DNA of 5,466 nucleotides, taken from the NCBI GenBank assembly GCA_964230195.1, contig CAXRGH010000266.1, positions 1-5,466 on the forward strand, written 5' to 3'. A program made the translations under genes and the position numbers. The DNA is from CAXRGH01 sp964230195. GTDB taxonomy: Bacteria; Pseudomonadota; Gammaproteobacteria; Enterobacterales; Alteromonadaceae. The first letter of the stretch is position 1, and each line of letters begins with the position of its first letter. Below the pieces are notes generated by a model. That model did no database searches. It was given only the letters and a program-made list of their open reading frames with translations, and was not told where the DNA came from. Positions 5,051 to 5,466 of the stretch are shown one piece after another.

Positions 5051-5466
5051 TTGATCAACGTCAGTACCTTTGATAATTGCTACGTAATAGCTCAATAATT
5101 GAAGTGGTACCGTGTAGACGATCGGTGCAATGATTTCGTCCACGAGTGGAACCTCCATTACGCGCATCGTGTCATCGCCAACGAAATGAGCGTCTTTATC
5201 GGCGAATACATAGAGAATACCGCCACGGGCACGGACTTCTTCCACATTCGACTTTAACTTCTCTACCAGCTCATTGTTCGGGGCAACAACAATAATAGGC
5301 ATCTCGGCGTCTATCAACGCGAGTGGTCCGTGCTGAAGCTCTCCTGCTGCATCAGCCTCTGCGTGCATATAGGAAATCTCTTTGAGTTTCAGGGCACCTT
5401 CCATTGCAATGGGGTACTGATCACCGCGACCTAAGAACAGGCTGTGTTGTTTATCTGCAAACTCCT
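5015..5466 (-). CDS. glmS: Glutamine--fructose-6-phosphate aminotransferase (isomerizing), C-terminal part
   Basis: GlmS makes glucosamine-6-phosphate from fructose-6-phosphate and glutamine, the first step towards UDP-GlcNAc for peptidoglycan and lipopolysaccharide; it is cytoplasmic. Only the last 149 residues are in the window, of about 609 in the full enzyme. They cover most of the second SIS (isomerase) domain and the C-terminal tail. The match to E. coli GlmS is nearly continuous (LFLGRGDQYPIA, EGALKLKEISY, PIIVVAPNNEL, VPLQLL, KGTDVDQPRNLAKSVTVE). Isomerase residues equivalent to E. coli Glu488 (5378-5380), His504 (5330-5332) and Lys603 (5033-5035) are present. Unusually, the loop that reads HAEAYAAGELKHG in E. 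coli reads HAEADAAGELQHG here. The ATG at 5402-5404 is internal, not a start: the frame stays open to the window edge with matching GlmS sequence. The gene ends just before its own terminator. Confidence 0.98.
   Translation of the reverse strand, partial: EFADKQHSLFLGRGDQYPIAMEGALKLKEISYMHAEADAAGELQHGPLALIDAEMPIIVVAPNNELVEKLKSNVEEVRARGGILYVFADKDAHFVGDDTMRVMEVPLVDEIIAPIVYTVPLQLLSYYVAIIKGTDVDQPRNLAKSVTVE

Overview
This looks like chromosomal DNA from a marine-type gammaproteobacterium of the Alteromonadales/Vibrionales kind. The evidence is a GlmS C-terminus very close to the enterobacterial/Vibrio form, an MSHA-type prepilin, an OMA1-like M48 lipoprotein, a DUF3369-like c-di-GMP response regulator and a moderately AT-rich composition. 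This is a judgement from remembered family resemblance, not a database search.

Layout, left to right. (1) The window opens inside a plus-strand gene for a multidomain signalling protein: the tail of a receiver domain, a DUF3369-like sensor, a degenerate GGDEF and an intact EAL domain, ending at 1841. (2) After a 113-bp gap comes an M48 zinc-protease lipoprotein (1955-2749). (3) Then a stand-alone MSHA-like type IV prepilin (2841-3350). (4) Then an unrecognised three-helix inner-membrane protein with a predicted periplasmic C-terminal domain (3427-4098). (5) Six bases further on, converging from the minus strand, is an exported periplasmic solute-binding-like protein with no transporter genes beside it (4105-4866). 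(6) The right end holds the 3' end of glmS on the minus strand (5015-5466, running off the window). It is followed by a strong perfect-stem terminator and what looks like an unoccupied attTn7 site.

The four plus-strand genes are separated by 76-113 bp gaps that hold weak promoter-like sequences, so they need not form one operon. The solute-binding protein is downstream of glmS on the same strand but is isolated from it by the terminator and probably has its own extended -10 promoter. The only functional link I would suggest is loose: a predicted c-di-GMP phosphodiesterase lies near a surface pilin gene, and c-di-GMP is known to control MSHA-type pili. No gap exceeds 300 bp.

I see no tRNA, rRNA, CRISPR array, insertion sequence or toxin-antitoxin pair. 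Nothing here convincingly forms a new multi-gene system. The most open items are the membrane protein of unknown family, the orphan pilin and the orphan binding protein.
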